From Pyxicephalus adspersus (taxonomy: Eukaryota; Chordata; Amphibia; Anura; Pyxicephalidae): a DNA stretch of 64,000 nucleotides. Below the pieces are notes generated by a model. That model saw nothing but the letters and a program-made list of their open reading frames with translations. It searched no databases and had not been told where the DNA came from. The position numbers were made by a program, and so were the translations under genes. Where the stretch lies: the NCBI RefSeq assembly GCF_032062135.1, contig NC_092859.1, positions 70,150,115 to 70,214,114 on the forward strand. Reading direction: 5' to 3'. This document shows, piece after piece, positions 11,925-25,389 of this stretch (positions within the stretch are counted from its first letter, which is position 1; every line of letters starts with the position of its first letter).

Positions 11925-12465
11925 AGCGTGTACAAGGAGTTTGGTGGTCTCTGGGGACAGGTAGGGGCCGAATAACATTGTTGTTAACAGTTAGAAATAT
12001 GTCAGGAGGAGATTTGGGATTTGGGAGGGGTGAGTTTGGTTTTATCCAAGTTGAGTTTCAGAAATCCGGAAGCCATCCATGACAAGATGACTGACAGGAC
12101 TGAGGGAGGGAAGGCAGGGTAGAAATATGTCATCAGCAAACACATAGTACTGTAAACCAAAGGAGGATATGAGACTACTGAGAAGAGGTGTACGGAGAAA
12201 GGAATTACCATAGAAAGAAACTTGAAAGGAGCAATCATACAGATAGGAAGCAAACCAAGAAAGAGAAGTTTCACGGATACCAAAAGAGCGCAAAATTTGG
12301 ATTAGAAGGGAGTGACCAACAGTGTCGAAAGCAGAGGAAAGATTTAGGAGAAGGAGGGAAAAGTTGCCTTGAGACTTAGCTCTGATGAGGTCATTGGGAA
12401 CTTTAGTAAGGGCTGTTTCAGTGGAATAGGCAGCTCAAAAGCCAGACTTGATCAAGGAGAGAGTT
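11925..12465 (-). mobile_element. L2-clade LINE fragment (reverse transcriptase part)
   Basis: It aligns by eye with the minus-strand LINE at 45240-45990 (shared GTACAAGGAGTTTGGTG and GAAAGAAACTTGAAAGGAG). The minus-strand translation contains LSWFASYL, then FGLQYYVFADDIF, which keeps the FADD catalytic box, and FLKLNLDKTKL. Both ends are missing, and a deletion near 12190 removes the GVPQGS motif. Confidence 0.8.
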
Positions 12466-13047
12466 AGGCTACTACAATACCTAATGCTGTACATATCAAT
12501 TTTGGGACAATTTCCCATGCATTACAAAAAAAATTTTGGGCTTTTTGTCTTCTATTTTCATCTAGTGGTCTTGTCAGTAACACACTTCCAGCCCTACAGT
12601 GACAATATTCTACTGTATCTATGGAACAGCAGATTATCCTAGAACAAGAAATATGTTATGACTACAGAAAATCACTCCCCTTTCCATAACTTTGGGAGGG
12701 TGGTGGTGGTGGGGCGTACATCTTGTTCTGCACAGGATACATGATTAGGCTAAATTTCTGGTAAAATCAACGGGAATTGCTTTGAAATTATTAAACTTAT
12801 AAATAGGCAATTAAAAGCTTTGTTCCAACATCCCAAAAAGGTAGAAAATGTAAAATGTTTATCCTCAGGGTTTAAATACATGTTACATACAACAAATGCA
12901 TTAATAAATTATTTGAAAGAATTTTTAAGTGTTATACAAATTTTGTTAGATAACAAGTTTGTAAATGATCTGAGCGTATCCTGGTCTTTGTCCTCATCTA
13001 GCATGCATTGTTCAGAACACAGGGGATCCCACAGACTGCCAACATTA

Positions 13048-13080
13048 ATTTAGTACTTGTGTCCTACACAAGTACTAAAT
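13048..13080. repeat. Perfect 15-bp hairpin
   Basis: ATTTAGTACTTGTGT at 13048-13062 is followed by a 3-nt loop (CCT) and an exact complement at 13066-13080. It may be a DNA-element remnant; I have no evidence that it is transcribed. Confidence 0.7.
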
Positions 13081-14889
13081 TGCAGAATTTGAGACAATTT
13101 AAAACTGCTGCTTTCTCTGCTTAAACACAATATAAATGCAAACGGCCTGTTTAAGGAATTCATTAAAAACCCCTAATGATGATGGTAGAAATATTTTTTA
13201 GGACAATAAGGAACACATTTGTGCTAAATAGCTGGGTATTCAAACGACATTCCTCACGGAACAGACAGAATGTTAAGAAATATTTATTGCAATCGGTTAA
13301 TCAACTATATAAATATTACATTTTTTGTAACTTAGACTATACCTGTAACCTATCAGGTAAAATATTGCTTCAAAATTTCCAGTGCACAATAAACCAGTTA
13401 GACAAAATACTAGTAATAGAAACAAAAAGATATTTAAAATTATAAACTCGGGACACAAAAGTGGTTTGTAATTCTAATATCATACATAAATCAAAATGTC
13501 ACATGAAAATATTTACGAAAATACTGAAACCAGCCCCAGTACCAAAGTTATTTATTCATATTCCTAAAAAATTCCCACAAAGGTCCCAGGTATACACAAA
13601 CTTTTCAGTATGTAAACATAACCGGGTACTAAGCACTGCAGGGACAAAATGGATTTGTGCTAAGTGCCAGTATTTACTAAATCAAGCTCTTAATTTATTC
13701 TTTAAGTCTTGAATGGTAGCATGAGCAGAGGTTCCCTGAAGAACTGAAAGGAACTTCAAGTGTCCAACCCCCATGTTAAAAAGGTTGAGAAAGGCTGCCT
13801 TACACATTGAAACTTACAAACCAATATATGTGAACACTGTGAGCCAGAAGGCAAGTAACCAGTCAGGGGCCAGGTTTACAATGTAAATAGAGGGTAGTGT
13901 TCCTATTGGCTTGTAGTTTGTTGGAGGCAGTACTAACATTATCAAAGAGATGATAATGTGCAATATGACTAGTATTTTTACAGGGGGGGGGGGGGGGGTT
14001 AAAACTAGAAAAGATATGTATTATTCTGAATGTATAGTGGCAAAGAATGTATATTCTGGCAAATAATTTAAATTGGAATTGAATATATAAAATGAACTTC
14101 ATACTTGCAAATTTAGCCCAGGTAATGTAAGGTAAAAAAAAAACAACTTGTCCCTTCATGGGTACCAACATATTTACCAGGTCATCTTATGGGATTCAGG
14201 ATGCACATGAGTTAATTCATTCTCAGAAGCCAGGTAAGGTATCCCATGGTCCTATACGAAGTTGCACTTTTTTTTTTTTTAGTACGCTGTAATATTGTAC
14301 ACCGAGCTGCTGTATTATACCAAGATATGCATGTATTTATAATTTCCTATAACAAAAAGGACATGAGATCTACTTCTAAATAGAATTGTTTTTCTACATG
14401 TTTTTATCCTAAATTCTGAGAATATGAATTTGTGAGAATATTTCTGTGGGAAACCGTTTTTAATGATTTTTAAAAAGGATAAAATATGTATAGGTTATTC
14501 TTTTTTAAGGTGTCTATATATTTCTCATTTATAGAAATCTGTAACTAAAGCTATGACAAAAAATACAAACAACTGTTTATGACACCATTCATATACCTTT
14601 GATGGAAGGCCACTAGATTACAGCCTTCACACAGAAAATGCCATCAATAAATTCCTCTGTGGTATCAAATAATCAAAATAATGACCTGCTTACAAGTACG
14701 TAAACTACATTCAAGGCAGACTTAAGCTGTGTAGTGTGGGTCTATGTCCTGCCAGACTGCCTTAGATTTCCAATCAGAATCTAAACAAACAATAACAAAT
14801 ACACAGCTTGTAATGAACAGAAAGGGCTTGAGTGTATACAGCATGCACAGTTCATATAATGGGATAAACATGCACACCGCAAATACTTT

Positions 14890-17800
14890 AAATTTTTTTT
14901 TTTTTTATTACCAATTTTTATTTAAAAAAAATATCAAAGAGCTAGGTACAGAATATCAAATAAGTACAAAGAAGTACACAAACAAAACAGAACAACATAT
15001 ACAAACTACATGTGTACAAAAAAAAAAAAAAACACAACATTGGTAGCGTCATACAAACAATAGTAGCAGCAAATCTTGAAAGACAGCCCCAATGCCAGTG
15101 TGATTCTAGGACTAGGGTGGTAACTGAAAAAAGGGGGTAGTAAAAGGCAAGGGAGGAGAAGGGAGCAGGGGAAAGTCTGTGCCCAAAGCCTGCTATAATC
15201 CTCCAAAGCACCAAGAAAGAGAAAAAAAAAAAAAATAATATTATTAAGATCTCCACACTCTCAAAGAATTGCTGAACCCCGGGAGAGCAGGATGGCCATA
15301 AGCAATCTAGGGGGTCCCACACCTCTAAGAACCAATCATGGGTATCGGTTAAAATGCTGTCAGGTCTTCATTAACCCTGAATGCATACAACTTGGATTTG
15401 ATTTCAATAAAGGCCACACTCTCAGACCTCCAGGCCCTGGCTCTTGCTTGCTGCGCTTCCTGGAGGGACAGAGAGAGTGCCAAATCCGGAAGATGTAAAA
15501 GAGCACACCAAGGGTCTTGGACCATGGGCCTATTCAACAAGGAACCAATTGGTTGTAGACTGGTTTCCAGAAACCAAAACATAGGGTATGTCCACCAAAT
15601 ATGGAGCATGTCACCAATGGCATTACAACCCCTAAAACAGCAACACGAGGACTCGGTCAATATGTGCCATCTGTGAAGGTGTTAAACACCAGTGAAGTAA
15701 GATTTTTGCGAAACCACATTGATGGAACAGGAGTATACAGACCTCCCAGACCTCTACTGGCTTTTCCAGATCCGCCTCCCATCTACAGACATACGGCTGT
15801 GATCTGGTTGAAGGGAGAGCGATGAGTTGCCTGTCGAGAAGGGAGATAAGGCCTGGAGATAATAGCGCCAGATAGCAGACCCTTTCAAATGAGGTGAAAG
15901 TCAGTGTGCAATTTACATGTCTAACAGAGGGCATCAGCCAATGCCACAAAACTCAAAAAAAAAAAAAAAAAAAATACACTTATCCTAAATCCTGCAGGGC
16001 AGTCCGATCCATCCGAGGGTGTCCTGAATCTGGTCCCGCGTCCTCCCGGCATCCGTCCCGGAGCGAGATCGGGTGACGTAGGATAAAAAAAAAAAAATTT
16101 GCCGATCTCACTGTGTAGCGAGACCTAGCCAAGACAGCGGAAGAGAGGCCAGGAGCGAAGCAAGGATTGCAAAGAGCCAATCAAAGGGTGGTAATTGGTG
16201 GCATATAGTGTATGTGTCCTAGAAATTTTAACCCTCAAATAAGTAATAGGAGAGAATGACCAGGCAAAGGAAAAAGGAGACTTAAGCCAGGATAGGACAT
16301 CAGGCAGAACAATGAGGCTATAGGCCACTGATTTTTCCATGTTCACCTCTAAACCTGAAAACAATGAGAACTTCCACAAAGTATAGACCAGGTCGGGGAG
16401 GGATATCAAGGTCAGCCTAAGCAGCATATCACCTACATATAAATGCTGCTTATATTCTGTTCCCCCCACCTGCACCCCATGGATAGCATCCAAGCATCTA
16501 ATATAGATCGCCAAGGGCTCCACAGTTAGCGCAAAATATGCAGGGGGCACCCTTGCCTGGTACCCCCCCTGATCATGAAGGGGTCTGAATAATGCCAAGC
16601 ATATTTAACAGTGACCAAAGGACTTATACAGGGAGTAGACCCAGTCCATAAACTCCTGAGGAAATCCCCACCTATCTAGGAGAAAGCAGATATACTCCCA
16701 GATACACGGTCAAATGCCTTTTGATCAAGGGAAAGCAAGAAGCCCGCCTGATTACACTTCTTCAAGATATGTACAAGATGAGATACCTTCCTAATGTTAT
16801 CTGGAGCTTGCCTTTGAGGCATACAGCCAATCTGGTCCTTATGTATGAGGCTCTCCAGAAAAAGGTATTCAGCCTGGTGGCCAATATTTTAGCCAGAAGC
16901 TTAATATCCAGGGTTGAGAAGGCATATAGACCGATAATGGGTTCATGGTCATACTTACCTGGTTTGGGAAGCAGAGAAAAAAGCTGCCACCGAAGCGGAG
17001 TGTAGAGCATACCCATCCTTCAATGAGTTAAAATGTTTAGTGAGGCTGAAAATCCATCTGGTCCAGGGGACCTCAGCAGCTTTATAGCAGCCAGAGTCTA
17101 AGCTTTATAGCAGCCAGAGTCCCCAAAACTGTAATATCTGCCTTAAGGCGTTCTATGCATGATTGGGGAATAGGTGGTAGAGGAAGATCCTTAAAAAAAT
17201 CCTTTGTAGTATTTACAGGGAAGGAGGGTGGAGTAGACAGAAGAAAGAAAGGAAGCAAAACCGGTAACTATCTTGGCAGGATCAGAAGTGAGGGATCAAG
17301 CACAGGATCACACTCGCTACAGCTTAAAGGAGTGAACCCCCATGTGTAATTGCCTGACCAACATAGTACCAAATTTATTGGCCTGCAAGCAAAATTTCTG
17401 TCCCGTCCAGCGCATGGATTTTTCGGTCCAGTCATTGAGCAGAAGATCTAGTGCGAGACGTGTCTGTAACCTGTTTCCCCAAGGGCTCTCGAAGGTGCAC
17501 ACTTCCAGGCCTTTTCGAGGGTCTAAAATGTTTGAGTTAGGTCTGGTATCTGGCCCAAACGCTCCCACTTCAGCTAATTGTATAAAATGCTGCTTAGATG
17601 CCAATTGTATAAAATGGCCTCTAAGGGTAGCCTTATGAGCCTCCCACAAAGTTATTGGGGAAATACCCCCTTGATCATTAAGGAGAAAGTGCTCATCCAA
17701 TTGTGCCTGGATCCGTTCTCGATTCACCTGTATAGAAATCAGAGAGTCATTCAAATGCCACAAACCCCTATAAGGGCTAAGGAGAGTGGGGGAATATGTG

Positions 17801-19770
17801 ATGGAGACTGGTGAATGATCAGACCAATGGAACTTAATGGATCAGAGCCTGAACTACCTGTTGCAGAAAAGACTGGGTGACCAGAATATGGTGGATTCGT
17901 GAATACGAGCCATGTGGATGCGAATAAAAGAAAAAAATTTGTCATAGTGGGATGGCATTCCCTCCATGAATCCTGAGGGATGTAAATGAGATTGTTTGTC
18001 CAACACTGGATCTATAGCACCAGGTTGGAGTCCCTGCAAATTTTCACTGGACCCTGGGAATGCATAGATAATAGGTGCAGTACATGGGTAATAAAATGAC
18101 CCTGATGAATGTTGGGGGCAAAGTATGCAAGAAAAGTAACATCATTATCATATAGGGCCCCCACCAATAAGAGACACCTCTCATTGGGGTCAGAGATCTG
18201 CTGTCTACATTCAACAGGCTTCTGAGGCGCTGCACATTGTGAGAAAAGACTTTAATACCAGTCATAAGAACAATGGGGGGGGGGGGTAACCGAGGACCCC
18301 GGAGGACCACAAACACCGCAAGCTTCAGGCACAGATTGGGGGTAAAAAAAAAAAAAAAAAAAAAGGAGGGGGGATTAGAATTCGGGTGGAGAGGAATAAT
18401 ACACAAAGAATGTCCACTGTGTGGACAGCAGTATCATTGGGAGACACTAAGGTCACCAATCAAGTGGTTCTCACTAGAACGAGTCAGGGCAAGGCAGGGG
18501 TGTACCCACCCGAACACAACCCTCATACAATAGCAAAAGGTAAATAATTTGTGCAAGTGGAGCAATTGAACAACCCAAAAGATAAGGAACGGGGAGTAAG
18601 CAGCAAACAAATTAATGACTATCAATTCAAAGATCCAACGACAAGCAAGAAAACCAATACATCCCCCTAAATTGAAGGCCCCCCCTCCCCCCCAACCCCA
18701 ACATATGCACTGTATTGTAAATACAAAATTCAAGTAAACAGACGCCACTACATGTGACAAAGCCTGTATTAATAGTGCATTGTGCAGGAAGAGAAAGGAA
18801 AAGGGAGAAACGGGTAAATAAACATTAAGGACAGAGTTGTCAACTAAAATAATCAGAAAGTAACAGCAATGTCACCAGAGGTGAGGAGTAGTATCTCAAA
18901 GAGGTTATACCCACAACTAGACGAACCCTACAGGTTCCAAAAAATGCAGAATCTTGTGAGGTCCCCCAAACAGGAGCAGGAGAAGATGCCATAGCTGTCT
19001 TCCTTTTGCACGTAACTGTAGAACAAACTGGTTGTAGCTCCCGTCGCTGTGGCTTAAGTGTTGAAGGCTCCGGCTGGGATCCACGTGAGTACGGCAGATA
19101 GAACTTCTGCAAGACTCAGCTGGGCCTGAGACAGTGTAAAAACAACTTTCATGCATGCATTATTGCATGAATTGCAGATGGAAGGGGAATCCCTATCTAT
19201 AATGGATGCATTGCTTCTGGAGTCGGACAGAGATCTCCATAGATCTGATATTAGAAGCCCTGGAAGGATAGATTTGTTTTAGCATGAGCTGCTTGCAGAA
19301 TAGATTTCTTCGTTCAGTAGAATGTGGTTTTAAGGATCACATACCTTGGCTTACCATCAAAGCATTTGGTGCCAAGTGCCCAGTGTTTCTATAAAAACCA
19401 ATCTATCGATTCGGATCGATGGGGCCAGTTCCTGAAGCAGGGCTGTTACTGTAGATTGTAAGTCCAATCTCAGGGATGCAACAGATCGGGGGACTACCAC
19501 TGCGGTATCTATTTTCAGCATCCCCAAGGCGAAGAAGAATCATATCCACATCCTAGCGGGTAAGGGTGCTAGAGACAGCCTTCCCTGCTGAGTGTTTAGA
19601 TTTCTTCCCCATAGGGACTCGGGAGGTTAGGCAAGGCAGACAGCTGGGAATGGAGTAGAAAGAGCTGCTGTGATAGCAAATGATAGCAGAGTCTTAGTGT
19701 CCGGGTGGTGTACAGCCTGGTTAGACTGCGTGCGTCATCTTGGCTGCTTACTCACATCCCCCTAAATTTT
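14890..19770 (-). mobile_element. Nearly full-length but inactive L1-type LINE
   Basis: Read on the minus strand, the element begins near 19770. An ORF1-like start follows at 19612 (MGKKSKHSAGKA), then an ORF2 start at 18265 (MTGIKVFSHNVQ, endonuclease-type). Next come a middle domain (HLNDSLISIQ, LWEAHKATLRG at 17763-17317), reverse-transcriptase blocks SLLPKPGK and DIKLLAKILATRLN (about 16980-16880), the palm region PLAIYIR to YVGDMLL (about 16520-16420) and a thumb-like segment to 16125. The 3' end is a poly-A tract (T-run 14893-14906 on the plus strand). The YADD box reads YVGD and many stops and frameshifts are present, so the copy is dead. A foreign block lies at about 15955-16110. Confidence 0.85.
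15955..16110. mobile_element. Short GC-rich insert in the L1 ORF2 region
   Basis: A block bounded by A-runs (about 15957-15974 and 16085-16097) interrupts L1 homology. Its ACGTCACCCGATCTCGCTCC-type text (minus strand) resembles the interior of the TTAA-flanked element at 33532-34006, so it is probably a MITE fragment. Boundaries are approximate. Confidence 0.4.
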
Positions 19771-22700
19771 ATTTTTTTTAAATCTGGGCTGAGTTCGGCA
19801 AACTAAGTTTTAGTATAGGTGATAACTAGAGGCCCATGGCTTTAGTCAGATAAATCATAACAACTAACATTCTCCTTATGCACATTAATTGAGCATTCTG
19901 GAATTCACAGAAGCAAACAAGATAGCTCTTGGTTTCAGGAAAAAAAATGTTTGCAACTTTAATTGGGAACAAAATCTTTCAAAAAATTGGGAAGGCCCAA
20001 CTCCTCATTCATATAGCTGTTGTTCAGGGATAAGTGAGATGACATGCTTTGGAGCTTGGTTATGTTGGCGTTTGTCCACAGATCAAAAAAAGCCCAAACC
20101 AAACATGAGATTTTGTTTTTGTTTTTTTTAATTAAAAAAAAAAAAAAATTAGACCAGTACATGTTTAGTCTAATCTTGGACCTCCATACTCTGGTTCCAT
20201 TCTTTCTTTCTTACAGAAATAGATGCAGTGTGCTAATGTCATCTATGAAAAAGGAATACACCTAAAGAAAAAGTCGCCAGTCTCACCTAAACAGGACTTT
20301 ATGAAAAAAAGTTTCTTTAAAACATAATAGCAGATGAAATGAATTTGGAATTTCCCCTGCAAAAAAAGTAAACAAATGTGATTCTCACAGGCTTTTAAAA
20401 TTAACTAGAAATAAACACCCCAGGCATATTGGCTTTGCTTACACGCAAGTTATGTGGCCGGAAGATCATTCATTCAGTGCTTTGGACAGATGACAAAGCC
20501 AGCAAAGCCTCTGATCCTAGTCCCTTGTACACAATAAGGGGGTGAAGGCCATGTCTGGAAGGTTAATTGGTATGCCATGGCCACAGAAAAGTAATTTTTT
20601 TTTTGTAACATATCTCAATTCGTCCAGGCTCAGACACAAATAGACACTATTTTGGTTTTGGTGGTTGCTACAGCAGTAGTATATGGCCCATTTCCGCATA
20701 CAATAAAAAAAACTGTTGGTACTCCTATAGCTTCGCTTTCTAAAAACATGATTAGTAAAATCAAATGTCCCATGTATACCATCACTCCTTATATTATGGA
20801 GCGTTTGACCCTGGTACCCCATGTAAACCGTGTTGTTGTTATGCTTCTACAGCCTAATGCATGTTATGACCACCTGATGGATTATTTTGCTTAGAGCAGT
20901 GATCCATGTCAAGGTTTGCCTGACAGCTATCATTATATGCTTTGGTGTCAGTTTTGTGAAGAACTGTTTTCTGAATTAGAAAGTCAGCTCTCTCAAAGCA
21001 GTGATGTGCATTGACCTTTGTGTATCTGTGTCTACATCCTCCTATCTGGACCCATTTTAAAGAAAGAACAAAGCAAACATTCTGAGTTATTAATTGCAGC
21101 ATTTATGTTAAAGTAACTTTAAAATGACTTTTACAAGCACAAAATTTAATATTTTTTTTTCTGCTGTAACAAATGTAGTGTAAAAATGCCTTCACTAACA
21201 AACAATACCAAATCTGAAGAACAAGGTATTTAGTATACACAATGAGGAGTCTATTTTCACAAAACTGCCTTTTATTACCTTTAAAAGATATTGTAGCATA
21301 ATATTTTATCTTTGAAGCCCTGCTAATAAAAAAAAAAAAATATACAAAATATATATTTTTTTCTACACAGCCTAAATGAACGCACAAAACAACTGACTAA
21401 AATATGTGTAAACTATATGTGTATTTGAGACAAACTTCCAACTTTCAAAAGATTCCACGATTTTGAATGAATTGGTCAGTAGCAGTGGTTTATAACCAGC
21501 AGCCACACATTCTGTAAACATATTTGCCTTCTTTTGCATGTATCAATATTAAATTTGTAAATCAAAAAAGGCAAATAAAACAATAAATCCATTGCCAAGA
21601 AAGAAATAAATGGAGTGCCATTTGTGATAAATTGAGCAAGTTATATAACCTGCTCTGATAAAATAAGGCACTGTGGTGTAAAAAGCAACCTCTGCCAGTT
21701 TTTGCAGTAAAATAAAATTTGTTGTAGATCACATTTATCACACTTGTTACTTTTGGAAATGACAGGAACAATTTCTTCAAAAATTGTCAGCACCAGATTC
21801 AATCTGTGTCATGTTAAAACTATTTGCCGATATAATTTGCGATATTACAAAGGAGTGCGGTGGGGGAGCATGCTCTGGTTCATGCCTTGCTCAATTGAAA
21901 ACGTTTGTCCTGCCATATACTATATATCTTGTTTACAATTTAATTTTCTGTTCAATTCAATAAAGTCTTTTTAAAGCCAAAAGGCACTCATTTGCATGCA
22001 GAAAATACTCCAGGACAAGATGAAGAAAAGCTTAGGGTCAAGTATGCTGGGCATAGCTCAGTATAAGGAACCAATTATTGTCTGTTAAGCTACAGTAACG
22101 ACAAATAAATGCCAAACAATTTTATAACAATGTAAGAGAATAAGTGAAAAACTGCTGGTGATAAGTCAAACAACATTTTACACTTTGCAAACGCAGTCAT
22201 TACTAAACATATTGACCACCCAAACAATAGCATCAAAAAGTTTATTTCAGACTTGAAGAATAATTGCCTTTAAAAAGTGAGCTGTCCCATTATTTGTATC
22301 AAATGGGTCTTCATCACAACAGACAGCAATGCACATGGCTGTGCCTTGCATATAACGCACAGCAATCTTAAAATCATCGAAATCTTATACTGATCTGCGC
22401 ATCTCAGTGTACATGATAAGGTAGATGGGCAAGCTTGTTTTACAGTAAATAGCTGCCTGCTCACATTTTTTATTTTTAAACTTCAGATTCACTTGAATGA
22501 ATATTACTACTTTTGTTAGCACATTTTATTTATAATTAAATGCATATTTCTATGCAGGTCAATATGCCATAGACACGGGTCCCAACAATGCCAGAGGTGC
22601 TTATGACATCGATCAATTATTTTCATGACTGACATGCAATGAAAAATATACATAGAATTGTGTAAAAAAAAGAAAAGCATTAATGAACAGTATACATTAC

Positions 22701-23343
22701 AAGTATTAATTGCAGACCGTCCTTTAATCTCAGAGCCTTAGGTGAAAAGGAAAATGATAGCAACAATCAAATGATGAGATAATACATTTTAGAGACAAAC
22801 AATCCAACCTGACATGTTTATTCACCGGCCTACTAATGTTACATAGTTACCTGGCTCTAATATTTTGCATACTGTCATCTTCTCCACAGAGTTTGCATAT
22901 TTCCATGCGTTTGGAGATAAGGAAATGCATGGCATAGGGGAATTGTCTTCTAATATTGCCTAAAGCCTATCTGAATTGCTAAAACAACCCTAACATTTTT
23001 TGGACTTTACAGTGAATTTATGTAAAAACATACAACAATATATACTCAAGTGAAATTATAGTTGAATTGATTATTTAGGGCTGTGACGACACACACACAC
23101 AGTGCCATTCTGTGTTAAAAATCATTGCATGATCAGATAGTGATAGGTATGAAAATCTTTTTATACAACAATAAAAGACCCTAAAAATGTGTTACAAAAA
23201 AGCTGCAATATAAAGATTCTGTTAAATTGTAATTTATTTAAAAAACCCTATTGCAATCTAGTGGTCTAGAGTTACCGATTCACTAATATTTTCATGCACC
23301 AGCCTGACATTTGCCCCTTCACAGTCAGAAAACAAAAACCTAC
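19771..23343. other. Intron sequence, no gene recognised
   Basis: AT-rich sequence with A/T homopolymers (near 20138 and 21330). A small frame at 20652-20894 has no recognisable domain. Nothing else was recognised up to UBTD2 exon 2. Confidence 0.6.
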
Positions 23344-23580
23344 CATGTGGTAATGTTATACTTGCACCATCAATGATTGCTTGGGCCAGTTCATGGTCAT
23401 TGCTCTCAAAAGCATGAGCTGCAGCTTTTAGAGCATCCCAAATCTCTTTACGACCTTCAAATGCCGGTGCAGTATCCCAGAATTCATCCCGTTTGCTGCG
23501 CAACTGTCCATCAGTCATAGGGTAGTCACTTTTCCATTTAGGCTTGTCTTTTTTCAAGGGTTGATTACGTCCTAAGGCCA
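23344..23580 (-). CDS. UBTD2: UBTD2 coding exon 2 (N-terminal ubiquitin-binding domain)
   Basis: This internal exon of 237 bp encodes residues 24-102. The acceptor AG is at 23581-23582 after a TC-rich tract, and the donor is GTAGGT starting at 23343. It begins by completing Val24 ([11 protein letters not shown]) and contains the family hallmark stretches [20 protein letters not shown] and [20 protein letters not shown], then [17 protein letters not shown]. These form the helical ubiquitin-binding domain at the N-terminus of UBTD proteins. The exon enters and leaves in phase 1, so it is symmetric. An apparent Met at the start of the uninterrupted frame and the extra residues past LPHG are intron sequence, not protein. 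Confidence 0.97.
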
Positions 23581-25389
23581 CTATAGAGAGAGAATAAAAA
23601 AGAAGAATTTAAGTACATATTAAAGTACACCAAACTTGTTATCCAAAAGACAAGAAAATGTATTACACCTGAAAATATGGAACATGAATGGAGGGCCCTA
23701 CAATTCTGGACTTCTACAGCTCTTTCTGCTTCCCATTATTACTAGACCACAACTATATTATACTCCATGACCAAACCTTACCAAGTGTGCTTAAACGCTC
23801 CAAGACAGTAGCTGCTGAAAACTGTATAACAGAGTGCCCACATTTCAGGAGATATCACACACTGTACAAGGTGTATCATTCATTCATGATTAAACACAGA
23901 TGCACTCAACCACCAGTTAGTGTTGTTGTGTTCTCAGCTTGGTGTGATGACAACAGGAATGCCTCCTGCTTAATATTCAAAATGCTAGGGTCAAATGTGA
24001 CTACAAGAAATGAGAAACATCTAGATCTGCTGAAAACAGCAGCTACAGTAATTGCTAGCTACATTAAAGACTGAAGGATGACATAATAAAGATTCCATGC
24101 ACAAAAGAGCTCTGGCAAAAAGTCTTTACACTGGGCGCCTACAATATCAAGGCTAAACCATTGTAATGTGATTTATTCCTATTGCGTTTAGTTTTTTTAA
24201 TATGAGGTTATATTTATTTTATTCCAACTGTTAAATAATCTTATTTTTTGGCCAAGTTTTAGCATGATTTGCTTTTCACAGCTGTTTTGCAATATTTAAA
24301 ACAGACATTCTATATTTAGGACAACATTCACATTATGAAAAAAATAAATACAGTAAAGAGACACTACATACATTGAAGATAAACATTTATATCAGGTCAT
24401 TGTACATACACATACAGTGGTTCTTTATATTGCAACCAACATTAATTCATTTTCAGTTAGGCGCGGTGTAGAAGTCTCTACTTCCATTTGAAAGGAAGGG
24501 GGGAGGGGGCAAGGAGAGTCAGCACTACAGTATGTTTTAGTGCTCCGTAACAAGGTCACCCGTATTTTAAATATTTTAATAACCAGAACTCCTCTTGTGA
24601 CAAACAGAGCAAGTCAGACAGTAAATTCAGCAACATGACAGCCAGATCACCATCTCCATTCAGAGATTTGCAGATCCATAATTCTTTATCAAGCATGCAT
24701 AATTTATCAAATATAAAGCAGAAGTTTTAACATCTTCAACACTGTACAAACTAGAAATGTTATAGCAAGGCAGCAAAATCATTCATGCTGTATTACTTGA
24801 GAGTATAAAGAATGATTTACAGAAGCTAAATACTTAGCTCTACTACAACCACCACCACATCCCTACACTTGTGGGTTATCCTGATAAAAGTGTTCCCTAC
24901 TAACCACCAGGGTTCCTTCCACCACATCACTACTGTTTATTTAAAAAACACAAGGATCAGTGAAAGGAAGTGACAGGGTCACTTTAATGGCCACAGAACG
25001 CCGCATTTATACAAAAGGTGCAGTTACACATTTAAGCACAATCCTAACCATTTTACTATAATTCAAGCCCAATACACAAGAGCTCCAAGTAAGCACCAGG
25101 CCAGTTATTAGCCGCCACAAAGGCATCTAACTGACTCCTGCATAAATCCTTATAAAACTGGTTCTCAATACTCAGTTCTTGACCTATCTTAGGGATACCA
25201 CGATTTAAGTCTTTAGTCCAACACACTGGAGACATGGCAGGGCTCAAGATGCCTGCAGAGGCTTCTAATGCTTTGTGTGTAAAATAAAAAGCAAGCAGAG
25301 AAATGAGACTATTCATTTTCAATACTATTTTCAAGAGAGGATTCTAGTATATGGAATGTATTCTATTCTAAGTATTGAAAAGAGCAAAC

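Larger units (their letters stand above)
6333..23343 (-). other. UBTD2: UBTD2 intron 2 (17.0 kb, phase 1)
   Basis: The donor is GTAGGT at 23343 and the acceptor TTTCCTAG ends at 6333. The intron holds an L1 3' end (7140-8055), a SINE split by an L2 tail (8953-9516), a repeat-like segment (10670-11330), an L2 fragment (11925-12465) and a degraded L1 (14890-19770). In 6333-7139, 8056-8950, 9540-10660, 12466-14889 and 19771-23343 I see no coding sequence, only AT-rich DNA with A/T runs, a C-run (7040-7053), a G-run (13983-13998) and short hairpins. Confidence 0.9.

Noticed and set aside
23258..23343. C-terminal extension of exon 2 past LPHG
   Set aside because: It follows a GTAGGT donor, and exon 3 continues the known protein exactly.
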